DNA of 64,000 nt from Obelidium mucronatum (lineage: Eukaryota; Chytridiomycota; Chytridiomycetes; Chytridiales; Chytriomycetaceae): positions 124,001-188,000 of the forward strand of contig JAIVFH010000053.1 of the NCBI GenBank assembly GCA_025765595.1. Direction: 5' to 3'. The notes under the pieces are model-generated. The model saw only the letters and a list, made by a program, of their open reading frames with translations. It ran no database searches and was not told the origin of the DNA. The translations under genes were made by a program, and so were the position numbers. Shown piece by piece: positions 44,234-57,070 of this stretch (position 1 is the first letter of the stretch; the number at the start of each line of letters is the position of its first letter).

Positions 44234-45507
44234 CTATTTTTTGGTAAATAAAGATGCAATAAAACCCAGTAACGCAAGCAAGACACACAGAAGAATACAA
44301 CTAAAACAGAAACCGATCAGAATCAAATATTAATCCACTTTTGAAAAGAGAAATACATACTTCATCATGAATTTGTCCCCTGCCATCATCTAGAATGAAG
44401 GTATGAGGCTTGCAAGGCAAAATGAGGATAACATACCCCATCAACAGCTTTCCTCATTTGAATATTCACGTTGTCCACATGATCTAGTGCTTTGTTCACG
44501 GCTTTGTCAACGTCTTCCAAGTCTTCATTTTGTTTTTCTAATTCCTGCAAGTAAATTCAGTAAAGAGTTTCGAGGCATCCTCTAGTTTCTTACATTTCCC
44601 ATGTTTTGGGCTAATTCCTTTAATTTTTGGACACCTTGTCCGATGACTTCTAGGTCTTCATCCTACGTTGGTGTAATTAGATTGCCTCATAAGGTGATTT
44701 GGACGTTCATATGACGTACAATGGCCTTATTCTTTTCATTCATGCGCTTAAAATCTTCTTCAACATCAATATCCGGTAGTTCCGTGTTGTTGAAGGGGTC
44801 TTTGTTGTCAGCATAGTTGCCCCCATAGTTGCCTTTAACACCATGAGTTCCCACACCACTGATACCTAGCGTCATAAACACATTAAAAAACTATATATGT
44901 GTTAAAATGCACGGTATTACCTCCTTTGTTTGTAGCTCCAGCCATCAAATCAGTTCGGTCCATCGCGTATCCTTCATTAAATCGGCGTTTCTCCAGACTC
45001 TCCACTTCCTCAATATGCTTGTTAGTCAAATCAAGAATCTCTTTATATTGGGCCAGTTTTTCGATCTTCGCGGGTTCTTTGCTTTTCTGTTAAAACTGGT
45101 TTGAGCAAACGAGTGTAGTATGACCAATAAAGGCTTCACCTTTTTCTCCTCTTTCTTGACGATTTCAGCCATTCTTCCAGAGCTTTCTTTTAATGTCCTT
45201 ATCATGATCCGGATTTTATAAGATGCTTCTGCGGTTTCAGGAGTCGTCCCCATCGAACAAAGCAAGTCCTCGCGTTCCTTCAGCGCTTGCCGGCATCCCT
45301 TCACATCCGCATGAATCTTTTTTCGGAGGCGCTGGAATTCATCGAGACTGGCATATTTGGCAGTTTTTTTTTTGTTTAGTGAACTCAATCAAGTATCATT
45401 CCACGACTATCGAACCCGAGTTCTGCTTGTTTAGCCGCGATCGCTTCTGGAACACAGTTTTCGTATATAACTTGAAGACGCTGCATGGCGTCTCTCATGG
45501 ATGACAT
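44234..45507 (-). CDS. SYP7-like Qc-SNARE
   Basis: Eight exons (45416-45507, 45140-45347, 44921-45086, 44720-44865, 44594-44662, 44437-44544, 44361-44389, 44234-44300) give 294 aa. The N-terminal half is helical and charged. The SNARE helix is DEDLEVIGQGVQKLKELAQN, then NELEKQNEDLEDVDKAV with the zero-layer Gln, and ends VNIQMRKAVDG. A single C-terminal membrane anchor (CILLCVLLALLGFIASLF) leaves two Lys outside. Architecture and SNARE sequence recall plant SYP71-73. Probably an ER-Golgi or plasma-membrane fusion factor; the assignment to SYP7 is from memory. Confidence 0.8.
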
Positions 45508-45573
45508 GGTGTCGCGTTCTTTTCTTTAAAAAAAAGTGACAAATCAAAGGAGCTGCAGTTTTTTATTTTAACA

Positions 45574-46489
45574 TCATAGAGCGTCCGGAGGTGGCAGATC
45601 ATTGAACAAAAGGCGTCGCGATTCCCAAAACGCGTGTTTAATGTGCTCCAAACGGGGCAGCAATGACTTTGGAATAAGGAACGATCAGCAACAACTAGTT
45701 GGAAGCAAGGGCAAAAACAATTCAATACTTACACCAAATGCAACAACCATATCCTGCTCCCCAGCCACTATGATTGCCATATAATATTTCACTTGGAATA
45801 GCGTTATTCCTTCATTGATTATAATTTCTGATATTTTTGCAGTGGGTATAAATACGGTTGATGTGGAGAACCCAGTAGATGTCTGTGTTTGAATACCAAC
45901 GTTTTGTAGAATAAAAAGGGATTCTGTGGAAAGAAATTTAGAAGTCGGTGTCAATCCTATGACTACATGCCTTTGTACACAGTTGACTCCTTCCTTAAAA
46001 TGATGCCCAACAGAATGAATGAACTAATTGATGTCCAGATTGTGAGTGCATACGACCCCAGCTACAAAGGAGGTGGATTCAGACATGGTAGTCAATGGAA
46101 GAAAAACGTATTCGTACCCAAATATGGTACGCAAATACACCGAGACTTCCCAAAAAGGCCAATAACTCGACTTTGGTCCACTTTTGACCTTTGCGTTTAA
46201 AGGTAAATTCCGTCACGTTTCCACTAGGCCGCGATATAATGAATTCGTAGTCATCGCCAGCAGAAAATATCTGCTGAATTGGCCAAGCGTTTCGAGTATC
46301 GGCAGGAGGTGATAGAGTGAGTATGGGTTTGAGGCGAGGATTGTTGTTTGGTTCTCGTTGCTTCGAAGACTTCGTTCTGCTTCTACTTTTGCTTCTGCTT
46401 TTTCCTCTTGTCCTTTGCGGATGAATTCGCGGTGGGGGACTCATGTTTGAAACATCGCTGAGTTGAAGAAGCCGAGACGATCTTCTCAT
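45574..46489 (-). CDS. GPI15: PIG-H/Gpi15 subunit of GPI-GlcNAc transferase
   Basis: Three exons (46118-46489, 45733-46023, 45574-45666) give 251 aa. A basic N-terminus (SKSRSRTKSSK) precedes a hydrophobic segment (VELLAFLGSLGVFAYHIW). The PIG-H signature follows: ESLFILQNVGIQTQTSTGFS, IPTAKISEIIINEGITLFQV, YYMAIIV and LPRLEHIKHAFWESRR. It acts in the first step of GPI-anchor synthesis at the ER. The linker exon (residues 125-160) is unsupported by the family and could hide another intron. The neighbouring SNARE lies 66 bp downstream on the same strand. Confidence 0.8.
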
Positions 46490-46607
46490 TTGATGCTAAA
46501 AAATAATAAATAATTTAATGCAAAAATAAAGCAACTATATTTAGGTTTAATCTTCTTCAATAATTACTTCAATATCTACATATACGTTTGAATTTTTACT
46601 ATTTTTA

Positions 46608-47581
46608 CTACCTCTTCTTCTCTATGAAACCAAAGAATGCCACCCAAAAGACAGCCAGACTGTCCAACCCGCCTTTCCCATCATTCGCCGTCTCCGGAGA
46701 AGGACTCGGATCGAAACTCAAACTCTTTCTCCTTTGAGACTTCTTGGCCTCCTCCACCAATTCAAGAATCCATTCACGCTCCTTTACCAGTATTGTACCC
46801 ACAACAACACTTTCCAGATTCTCATCCATCGAAACAAGCAGCTTCCATCGCCACTTCAGATCCTCTACGCGTTTCAAAAGCATGCTTTCGGCTCCTCCTG
46901 ATGAGGATAAACCCATGGAACTCGTTTGCCCCGTTGTCGGCCGCCACTGATACCCATTCACATCTTCACCTCCTGTACAAGATACCCATAGATAATCAGG
47001 TGCGGAAAAGAACTCTGAATCTCCGCGAGTTTGACATAAACTAAGCATTCCGCGGAATTCGCGTCTTGTCCATGATATCAAGGTGGTTGCATATTGTTTG
47101 AAGAACAAGTAGTAGTGTTTCGATAGTGTTGCCAAGAGAAGGGGATGCAGTGACCATATGAGAGATTGATCTGATGGCAGCGATGGTAAGTATTCAGTCG
47201 TATTCGCATTTTGTAGATGCCCAATCGCGAGAAGGGATGCAATGATGTGATTATTTAAACTCTTGCCCTCGTTTGGTTCCAAAGTCACAAAGATTCCAAG
47301 CACCTCCTGAGCTAACCATCAGTACGATGTCCCTTTAAAAACGTTACTGAAGATAGATACAGTACAATTGCGTCATAAAAACCAAGACGGTGTTGTGTCC
47401 GAAGACTATTGAGAACTTCCTTCACTCCTTCAAATGGACTCATGTCCTCGACCGAAGCTTTTGAGCGGGCATTGAATTCACTATTGAGACGCGGAAAAAG
47501 GTGATTGGCAAGCTTCAACTTCTGGATGGTATCCAAGTGACTCCAGTAAGCATCAGCAACAGTTATCAATTGTTGTGACAT
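46608..47581 (-). CDS. uncharacterised 304-aa protein
   Basis: Two exons (47366-47581, 46608-47306) joined in phase 0. It starts MSQQLITVADAYWSHLDTIQ and is mostly helical. Hydrophobic stretches lie near the middle (PLLLATLSKHYYLFF) and at the C-terminus (LAVFWVAFFGFI), so it may be a membrane protein, and a basic helix (EEAKKSQRRK) precedes the end. I do not recognise the family. The even codon use, sensible splice site and 85-bp fit between neighbours support a real gene; an extra intron in the second exon is possible. Confidence 0.55.
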
Positions 47582-47667
47582 TTTATAATATTAACAATAA
47601 AGAAAAGAATCAAAGTATTGGTCAAATTTATCGATAATAAGGCTAAACACGCAATAATCATTATTCC

Positions 47668-50600
47668 TCATTCAGAATTTCGGCATAGCTCTGTCTCATC
47701 TGTAGTTTTACTGTGAGCGCGTGGATTCCCCATCAAAGATTCTCTTACATCCTCGATTTGTGACGCAAATTCCTCAGGCAAAAACTCAGAAAGCTTGAAA
47801 GCCATATCACACCACAATATTGCATTGTTCTTGTCGCCAGCACTGACACCCATGTTTAAATCGCGCAAAAGAAGATAATCGTTTAAAAATTAAGAATCGT
47901 GAATAGAACCTGAAAAACTAAGAAAGAGACGAAAAAGAATTTAAATTTCTCGGCTATTGAAAAAGATTTTAAGCAGATACATACATCGCATCCGTTATTC
48001 CTGTGTCGCGAAGAAGATCATGAAAATAAAATTAAATAAACAAAAAGACCTTCACACCAAAGATATGTTTATCGTATACCATGCTGTGAATTGCAACCTT
48101 ATTATCGCCGTTAACAATAAAAACTGCTGTAAAAAAAACGACAAACTAACCACTGGATTTCCTCTGTTGGATACATCGTATTTTTTCCCGTCGACTTGAT
48201 GATAATAGCGGCTTGCTTGTACAAATCAATTTTTGAACCTTCAACCTGAGAAGAAACCATCAACCGAAACCTACATCATGAATGAATAAGCTTCGATTAA
48301 TAAGCCTACTCTTTCCAACTCACCATTGCGCGAATTGAACCAAGTTTAAATCTGTCTGTTTCTTCATCATCACTCCTAAAGCCGTCTGCACTGTTAGGAA
48401 AACAATATTGCTGGGCGCATTCATTGTCACAGCGAGATCGGCCATTCGTTGAAAGCTCTCCAGAGGAAAGTCTTCATCCGTTGCACGCTTATATTATTTT
48501 GATGGTTTAAGGTTGGTATACAAACGATGTTACCCTTACAGCAATGCAGGCCTTGATTGCCTCAAAAACAACAGCCTTGCTTGTACAAAGGGTCGAATAT
48601 TCTAGCAAAATTAGTTCGTATTCGAGCACAATGATCTTGTAGTAAATTTGGTCTTTCGGAGATGCAACAGAATCGAGACTGGCAATGTCGATATAAATTT
48701 GGCTCAAATCTTATTTTTCGTTTAATAAATCAGCAGTATTAAGCGAAGCCAGTAGTTGCTGGACTATCTCACCTTCGAAATAGCCTTTCGCGCGTGTGAC
48801 GTGGTCTGGTGCACTCTGCCCCGAAACTCTTGCGAGCTCAATTTCACCAAACAAAGCAATATAAACGCTTTAAAATGGAAGCGATGAATTGTTGGTTTCA
48901 ACAATATAAGGCATCACGAATGTGAGTATGTGAGAAAAAGATACCTCAGCTTCCGATTTGTCAATGTCTCAGGAAGCGGCTCGGCTTCCATCTTCATTGC
49001 TTGAGCGGCAAAACTAAAAAACCGGCTTGAGACGGCAGGAAACTGAGGAGCTGATTTGATGCCGAGATTCCAACAAGTTTTTCCCATCCAAGATATTTCT
49101 GCTTCCAAGTTGGGAAGCAGTACATCAGAATCCCTGACTTCATGCTTCCAAGATCCAAGAGATTTTATAGCTTGTTTTTAGAAGAGGCAAACTTTTAGTT
49201 TTGGATGCCTAAGAAATATTTGGAATTGTCCAACCTGTTCCAACATATCTCAGAATTTCGTCATAATTTTCATTGGTCAATTCGTTCACATCTGTAGCAA
49301 CAGAAAGCCGTATTAAACATCTGCAATATTTATAAGTAATGAATAAGTAATAATGATGCAGCCGATATAAAGATAGAGAACCACCTAACAACCACCAGCA
49401 TTGTTCGCCTCCAAAACTCGACGTCTTCAAATCCATCATGCAATAAGACTGTTTGCAGTATTCTCTTCAGCAACTTTTGATTTCCGCATTTGAAGCTAAA
49501 ACCCACAGGTTAGGAAAGAATGACAAAAACACGACAAAAAAAAACACCTCCTGTCCATTGCACCAAGCAAAAATGAAAGCACCTTGTCCTTGTCTCCGGA
49601 ATCTCTTAATAATTGGGCCATTTGAGCCAACGACTCTTCTGCCAGGTCTGTTAACTCTTGTTCCAAGTAAATCAGGAATTGAATGTAGACTGTGGCCATT
49701 GAATTCAAATCATCCTTAAAGAGCGAAGCTTCTATGATATGAAGAAAAGGCTCAGAATATAATGTCATTGACGCATCAAGACTAAACTCTTGCAAGCATC
49801 CAATGCTTCCGAATACTTTTTCAATTGAACATCTTATGAAACAAAGAGTGTTTAAATAAAGAGCCTTGCTTCCGGATGAAACTTACAAGATAAAGCCATT
49901 TTCCTGAATTCGTTTGGTGCGAAAACGAAAAGGTTAGTGTCGATTGCAAGGATATGCAGTCACCGACCGATACAAAATCGCCATATTTCTATCATCACCA
50001 GTGGCACCCGTGACAAGCTTCAGGGCTACAAGAAACCAGTCCACAGCATCTTCAAAACTGAGGGCAAATATGAACAACTGAATGAGAATACCCAAAATCA
50101 ATCAAACCAGTGTTGCAACATCGCCGTTTCACCACACTTCCAAACAACCAGCTGCGCCATTCTGGCAGTGTCTTTTGAAACTGATCCACCCTTTGTGCTG
50201 CCAATGCTTTGAATAACTTCCTTGACACGAGCCAGAGCGTCCTCTGTCAAAATACCACTTCCACTCGCAGTAAGCAAGTGAATTTTCGTCAAAAATACTT
50301 TCTCAAAGAGTGACACTTTGTCTGGAATATTTGCATTTTGCGAAATGATCCAATCTGCGAGAGACAGTGCCGATTGAAGACTGACAGGAGCCACCGAATG
50401 AAGAATCGAAAGAAAGAGTTCAATCAATTCTGGCTTTGCATTGACCATTGACACGGTTTGTTGAAGAATATGGCAGATTTGAATATACTCTGTCGGATCA
50501 GTGATGTTTCGTTGTTGCAGACTCTTGAGTCTCAATTGAATGCATGCGAGTGCCATAAGACCTGTGGTTTTCTGTTTTGCTGGTTTAGAATGGAGCGTTT

Positions 50601-51578
50601 CCAAGACCATTCATACTTGTAATAGCGCAAATGCAATTTTGTCGGATAATTCAAAGTTTTGCAGAATCAGGTACTCAGAGGCCAAGTTGAGAAGAACTTC
50701 ATTCTATTTGAGGAGAAACGGGTTGATCAGCAAGCAACAACACCACACAACCAAAACGGGGATTGAAACAAACAGCTCTTTGGCGCGTCTTTTCAGATTC
50801 TGCGATGCTTTCGAGTAAATTCAGGGCAATCTTGAGCCATTGAACACTGGCTTGGGTGTGTTCGGACAACTGCGACATCTTCGTGCACGACGCCACGATC
50901 CTGTCGATTTCTCTGATTGTCAAGTGCTGCAGCAGCCGCGGCGCGCAGGCTCTGTTCACGAGCAGAAAGGCGACGTCCGCCTTGTCTGTGCGCCACACGA
51001 GCTCGGCCTGCAGCGCGGCCAGCACGGCGGAGTCGCGCGCCACGGCAGCCAGCGCGGCCGGCGCGTCCGCGTCCGCGGCGGCGTAGCGGCCGGCGCGCTC
51101 GAAGGCGGCGTCGGCGCTGTCGTCGTCGCCGCTGTCGGCGAACGCCTTTCCCGCCGCCACGGCGAGCGCCAGCAGTCGGCGCCGCACTGTGCACGCGTCG
51201 GCGCATTAGTCACCCGCCGCAGAACAAAAGCTTTCTCACCGTCGACGCCCGGCGCGCCGCCGCCGCCGCCAAGCCCGAACTCAACTAGCTGCAGCGCAAC
51301 TCCGCGAAGGCGCGCTAGCGTCTGCGCAAGAACGTCAGCTGCTGCCTCGAAGTACTGAAATATCAAAAACGCACCTCAAGGCATGGACTCGCGCGACTGC
51401 TCTTGGCCTGCACACTCGCATTCCACACTCGGACACCAACCGCCTCGGCTTCACACATTGACTCCCGAGTTGCCGTCGTCGTCTCAAGATAAGCAGATAC
51501 CTTGATGCACGCCGCACGGATCTCCTGTATTGGAACTGGGGGGTTGGCTGCAAGTGGCGCGGCAATAGATTCAAGCAT
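47668..51578 (-). CDS. ZIP4: ZIP4/SPO22-like meiotic TPR protein
   Basis: About 17 exons; supported ones include 51414-51578, 51240-51354, 50774-51186, 50617-50703, 50108-50571, 49968-50057, 49887-49903 (17 nt), 49788-49832, 49548-49731, 49385-49495, 49235-49320, 48945-49170, 48774-48868, 48540-48709, 48324-48487 and 48151-48270. The last joint into the 3' exon ending at 47668 is unresolved. The helical repeat block FEDAVDWFLVALKLVTGATGDDRN, and later WCDMAFKLSEFLPEEF, fit the SPO22 domain of the ZMM proteins ZIP4/TEX11, which promote meiotic crossovers. Residues 55-180 are Ala-rich and encoded by very GC-rich DNA. Confidence 0.7.
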
Positions 51579-51631
51579 TTATCGGAAAAGTTTTATTGTA
51601 CAAAATATTATGCAATTTTATTTCACACCAA

Positions 51632-52175
<544 letters not shown>

Positions 52176-52310
52176 CTCTTTTGGAAGATTCTCGAACTTC
52201 GCCACCCAACTGCCCCACGGCAATTTGAAATCGCATCAAGAATTGTCATCACACCACATCATCAAATAATATATTCAACCACATTTCAATATTATGCATC
52301 GTTTTTTGAT

Positions 52311-54324
52311 TTAAACACGGCGACCTCTTTTTTCTGTAGCATTTGCTTCACGTCCCTTGGCAGCTTCCTTGGCTGCAACCTCATTCTCCTCCAACACTAT
52401 TCTTTCACGGGTTAGACGAGGAGCCGCTTCTTCCCATGCTTCCTCAGCAATTATAAAGGCGTATCGTCGAATTTCCTTGGACTTGATGGGTTTTCCATCC
52501 TCGTCATCCCCATCATCCATTGCCTTCTTCATCCAGTAATCGCTTGTTCGAGCAAAATAGTCTCTCAATGTGGCGTCCGTTGCTAATGGCTGATTTGCTT
52601 CAAAGAGGGGGTCTTCTACAACCACCACCCTTGGAATACTCTCGTCCAACTCGATTGCTTCAAGCTGCTGTTCAATTGGATTATCCTCCGCTTCAGCAAC
52701 TCCTTCTTGAGCATCTACCACCATGGCGGAATTGTCTGGTTCATTGCCTTGTTCATCCTCTGCGTCTTCGTCACTGTTCTCCTCATCGTCATCCTCGTCG
52801 TCATCTTCATCATCATCATCATCATCGTCATCGTCCTCGTCTCCCGAGACTTCTCCCGCCCACAACTCCATAGCCTCGGGATCCTCAATAATGTTTTTGA
52901 ATGGATTCAACTTGTCCAAGTCACAACTCCAGAGATCCGAATATGTTATTTCCTTGTCATCTTTCTCCAAAATCCCACCAAACACGTAGAGAGTCGATCG
53001 TTGGACACACATCATTGTGTTGAAGCGAGGTGGGGGCTTTGTGTTTGTCGCAGTTGGACTGGCCTTGAGGTTGACAGGGTAGAATCGACATTGGTCCACA
53101 TTCAGCTGAAAAAATTCATCTGGAAAACTGTGTTGGCTATTTTTTGGCATGTGTGTGTGCTGTAATACATACCAACGCAAACAGACTCAATTGTTTCATC
53201 ATCTTCTTTGACATCGCATACACCGCCACTAAAAGGAAATTTAAGTTCAAAAAAATACTATTTCTATGAGAAAATTACTCACAACAAGTACCCCTTGCCT
53301 TTAAAAGTGACCATCGGTCCCCCGCAACGTGGTTGTGGCGCAACACCTCCCCGCTTTCTCTTTTCCCATTTCCAATCTTTCAAATCAAACGATAGCTTCA
53401 TGGTCCACAAATCCGTGTGAATGATACCGCGTGCGACTTTCCCCTTCATGATTTCCTTGGTGTATCCCCCATAGAGTACGAGAGTATCCCCGCTGACAAT
53501 CAAGTTGTGGCCAGATCTCTTTGTAGGTTTCGGTTCCAAGCATTCCACAGTGCTCCATTTGCACTCGACAGTGTCAAAGACATGCAAATCATCGAGATAT
53601 CTGGTTTCATTGCCCGCATCGTAGAAGCCGCCAAAAAGAATGATATAGTGTTTCCAAAGGACCATGCGATGACCAGAGCGCGGCGACGGCTTCTTTCCAA
53701 CTTCCAGTTTTTCCCACGAGTACGTTTTCAAGTCGAGGGCCCAAAAGTCCTTGTAGTGGAAGAAGGTTGTCTGGTTCGACGAAACGAATTCGCCGCCAAA
53801 CAGAAAGCCGCGACCCGAGTTTGAAATAACGAGCTGATGCGACGAACGCGGGCCGGGCGAGTTTGGACTGATGTACTGTGTGAGTGCGTGTGAGAGTGAG
53901 TGTGGGAGGAGATCAGACTCGAGACGCCACGCACCTTGCGCCAGTCGTTCTTCTCGGTGTTGTACACGAAGAAGTCGTTGAACAGCGCCACCTTCTGGCC
54001 GTTGTAGTACTCGCCCGCAAACAGCACGAGCTCGTCCAGCTGCAGCGGATTCGCCACGAACGCGCCGCACGACCGCCGCGACGGCGGCGCGCAGTGCTCC
54101 TCGGTGACGGCGGCGCGCGCTTCGAGCTCGCGCTGGAAGCTGCTGAGGATCGCGTCGATGTCCTCGTCCTCCTCGTCCTTGTCCTTGGGCTTCTGCTTCT
54201 TCTGCTGCTTCGTCTGCAGCTTCGTCGTGGTCTTGTCCTTCTTCTGCTCCTGCTTCGACTTCTTGAGCGTCTTCTTCTCAAGCGCCTTTTTGGGGTCTTT
54301 GGCCTTTTTTTTGTCCTTGGCCAT
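52311..54324 (-). CDS. KLHDC4: KLHDC4/Kel3-like kelch protein
   Basis: Four exons (53935-54324, 53283-53875, 53173-53228, 52311-53119) give 615 aa. A Lys-rich N-terminus (MAKDKKKAKDPKKALEKK) precedes six kelch-type blades including VLFAGEYYNGQKVALFNDFF, FLFGGEF, PSPRSGHRM, ILFGGFYD, LVLYGGYTKE and LYVFGGIL. An Asp/Glu-rich insert (about residues 420-460) leads to a C-terminal DUF4110-like domain (ARTSDYWMKKAMDDG, IRRYAFIIAEEAWEEA). Function of the family is poorly known. The first 350 coding bases are GC-rich. Confidence 0.85.
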
Positions 54325-54384
54325 TTTTATGTTGTTTTTATTTATTATCAAAGAAAGGGAACACGGGATGCTCGGTGCTACTCG

Positions 54385-55966
54385 CTATGCACGCTGTCCA
54401 GAGAGTTGCGTCGACGCTTTGCCAATCTTGTCCATCAACTGCGTTTGAATCGAAACGTCAGACAACGAATACCCAAAAGATACAACAAACAAACCTTGTC
54501 GATTTCATCATCTTTCTTCTTTCTTGAAATACTAAAAGCTGTTTGGTTGTCGAATGTCGAATCAGCGTTCATTCGCCCGACAAGTCGTCCCAAAAATATT
54601 TCCTTCTCTTTGGCCTCCGTCAATTCCACCCGTTGATTTGCCATCCCCTTACAAGCATTCATCAAATTCACTTGAAGTTGCGCCAACTCATTAATCAGCT
54701 GCGTTTCCTTGCTCACCCAATCCTGGTTCTTGAAACGCGTCTTTGCTTGCTTCTCAACAACATTCATCAGCTTGGCACTCTCCATTTTTTGCTGATACGA
54801 CTCTGAAACTTGAACTCTTTGATTGTCCATGCTTCTTTTGCTGGACTTGACAATCTGGTCCACCAAACGACTCATGTTGATGAAGCTGTCCGGGGAAGCG
54901 CGTTGTGCTTGGAAATCCTCTCTTCCTTGAAACAATCGATCAATTAAACCAGTCAAGGCTGCTTCGTCCATCATTCGCTCTTGTCTCGCACTCAATGTTA
55001 CAGTTTGATCAAACATTTTCGGAGTCATACGAATAACGCGATCAATTGCCGCGGCAACGTTATGCAACTCTTCGGTTGACAGCATAGAACCTCTTCTCAA
55101 TGATGCAGTCGTTTGATTATCATACGAGGGAGGCTTCTCCAAAACATGGCATCGAGTCACACATAATGTATGCACAAGCGCCATCATCTTATCGATTTCA
55201 AGCCACAACAATTTTTGTTCAGGACTCAAACTTGCATTTCCACTCATTGATTGAAGTTGTGCAATTTCCTTGGCGTGGTTGCTTAATTCTTGAATTTCGG
55301 CGGTAGTTTTCGTGTTTGCGCCATTGTTGGAGGTGGATTGGCCCTCATTTGTGGCCCGATTCACATCGAGTGTATCCAAAACGCGGTAGAGTGCACTACA
55401 GAGAGATGCAAGCGCCAAGGCAAGAGTGTCGTCGGACATGGGGGCACTTGCCAGAGACTCTCGTGGTTTTGGTTGTGCAGAATCGCCAGGCTTCTCGAGA
55501 GAAAGTTTTCCCAACGAGCTATGGGTCTCTGGAGAAACTACAGAAGTAGTGGCGGATTTTGAGAAGAGATCCTTGAAGGATTTTCTTCTCATTGGTTCTT
55601 GACTTCGAGCGGGGGCCGGTTCTGGTAAAGTGGGCGGTGGTGGACCATCGGAACTACTAATCATTGCCAAGAAGTCACCCTTTTGATTTTCTGGAGCAGA
55701 TTCACGAGAAGGCTTTGTTTGAATGTGATTGTTGATTCGTGGCAAGAGGGGTTTGATTGTTGTAATTAAGCTGTCAAGAGCGTATCTTTGAGCTTCGATG
55801 GAGACGTCTTCGTCAGTCCCCTGAAGAACGGAAGAAGTTTGTCCAGATTGGGTGTCAGTTTGCTGGTGGCTGGTTCCTTGCGCACTGAGACTTTCCTCGT
55901 TCTTTTATGATTTTACAGGGCGTTAGAGAGAGGGGACTGAATGAAACAACTTACTCCAGCTTCCAT
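54385..55966 (-). CDS. conserved coiled-coil protein of unknown function
   Basis: Three exons (55955-55966, 54495-55901, 54385-54438) give 490 aa; exon 1 encodes only MEAG. An N-terminal helix (AQRYALDSLITTIKPLLPR) and a disordered Pro/Ser region lead to helical blocks SDDTLALALASLCSALYRVLD and AAIDRVIRMTPKMFDQTVTL. A C-terminal coiled coil carries MNVVEKQAKTRFKNQDWVSK, LTEAKEKEIFLGRLVGRMN and DDEIDK. I recall similar conserved blocks in unnamed fungal proteins but cannot name the family. It ends 60 bp before the KLHDC4 start on the same strand. Confidence 0.7.
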
Positions 55967-56434
55967 TTATTTGAGCAGCTTCTTTCTTTTTGTTCCTTTC
56001 CCCTCTTGTGGTGTGTTCTTCTGGAAGGGAGAACGATTTTTTTATTCCCAAGCACAACGTATGTCACCGTTCCATCCCCACTGGCACCGACAGCAGCACT
56101 GGCATCAGAACACATCAGAACAGTGGAATGAAATGCTCTTGCTGGAAGCATCGGTGCGACTGGGCTGCTGGATGGATGCGTCCCGATGTGGCTGTTGACG
56201 TGGAGTTTTTGGCATGTGGGTGATGCTGTCGGGACTTATATGTCTTCAGAACGCCCGCAAGCTTATCTGCGCGAGAACTGTACCGAAAAGTTGGCTTTTG
56301 ATCGAATCGCTTCTCGTCTCTTCCCTCAATTCTCAAAATCTATTACGATCGAGTACTAAAACAATCATATTTCATTTTCCATATCTGGGACTGCATTGGG
56401 ACATATCTACTCTTCAAACGACGATATCAGTACA
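55967..56434. other. divergent intergenic region coiled-coil gene / eL29
   Basis: 468 bp between divergent start codons. It has no supported ORF or RNA. It should hold the eL29 promoter and 5' UTR. A palindromic-looking stretch (CTCAATTCTCAAAATC) occurs near the right end; no TATA like that of the snRNA genes was found. Confidence 0.45.
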
Positions 56435-56720
56435 ATGGTATGTGACCATACCATTTTACTTTTCTGTATGATTAACCCATATTTTTGTTTTCAGGCCAAG
56501 TCCAAGAACCACACCAACCACAACCAAAACAAGAAGGCCCACAAGGGAGGTATCAAGAAGCCAAAGAGCAACAGATACCCATCTTTGAAGGGAGTCGACC
56601 CAAAGTTTCTCCGTAACCAGCGTCACGCCAAGAAGGGAAACCAGCGTATGTGTCAGAACGCATTGCTCCTTTGTTGCTAACTTCGGTTTATTTCGTGTAG
56701 TTGCATTAAAGAACAACTAA
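56435..56720 (+). CDS. RPL29: ribosomal protein eL29
   Basis: Three exons: the ATG alone at 56435-56437, then 56495-56645 and 56701-56720, giving 57 aa ([20 protein letters not shown] ... [19 protein letters not shown]). The intron directly after the start codon was chosen because GCCAAGTCC follows a clear TTTTCAG acceptor and the donor ATG|GTATGT is strong. The length matches yeast eL29 (59 aa), not the longer animal form. It is a component of the large ribosomal subunit. Confidence 0.93.
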
Positions 56721-57070
56721 ATTCAGTTGCGAGATTTGTTTTCCGACGGCTTAGCTTATTGGGGATTCAGTGGTGGTGGGAGGAAGTCCTGTATGACTTG
56801 ATTTGAAACGAATAAAGGGTTTCATTTGCTTTACCACGGCTTAATAACCTCTGTCTGTTTGTTTGTGATCAAACGGGGTTTTAAAGTATGTAATCGCACG
56901 CCTTGAAACTTCTTATCTGGCCTGAACGGAGAGATTAACGTACTTGGGGTTTTTACACCGTTAAATGCAGCACATTTAATTTGGGAAGTAAATTGGGGTG
57001 ATAATGTGTCTAGGTGTTCGGTTGTGTTTTGGTGTGGAAGTTGTTGGAGTGAAAAGTGAAATAATATTAA
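56721..57070. other. intergenic region eL29 / alpha-COP
   Basis: 350 bp. It contains the eL29 3' UTR (AATAAA at about 56810) and the alpha-COP promoter. No further gene is seen. Confidence 0.5.

Noticed and set aside
45967..46200. Plus-strand 77-codon ORF opposite the PIG-H gene
   Set aside because: It is antisense to PIG-H exon 2 and the intron, with no recognisable domain; a shadow ORF.
47909..48151. An exact joint for the last ZIP4 intron
   Set aside because: Each candidate acceptor either meets a stop codon or shortens the conserved C-terminus; left unresolved and not reported as a pseudogene.
51335..51578. A 20-nt intron (GTGCGTTTTTGATATTTCAG) after the first ZIP4 exon
   Set aside because: It is too short to splice; a 59-nt intron from the earlier GTGCAG donor keeps phase and is similar in size to the others.
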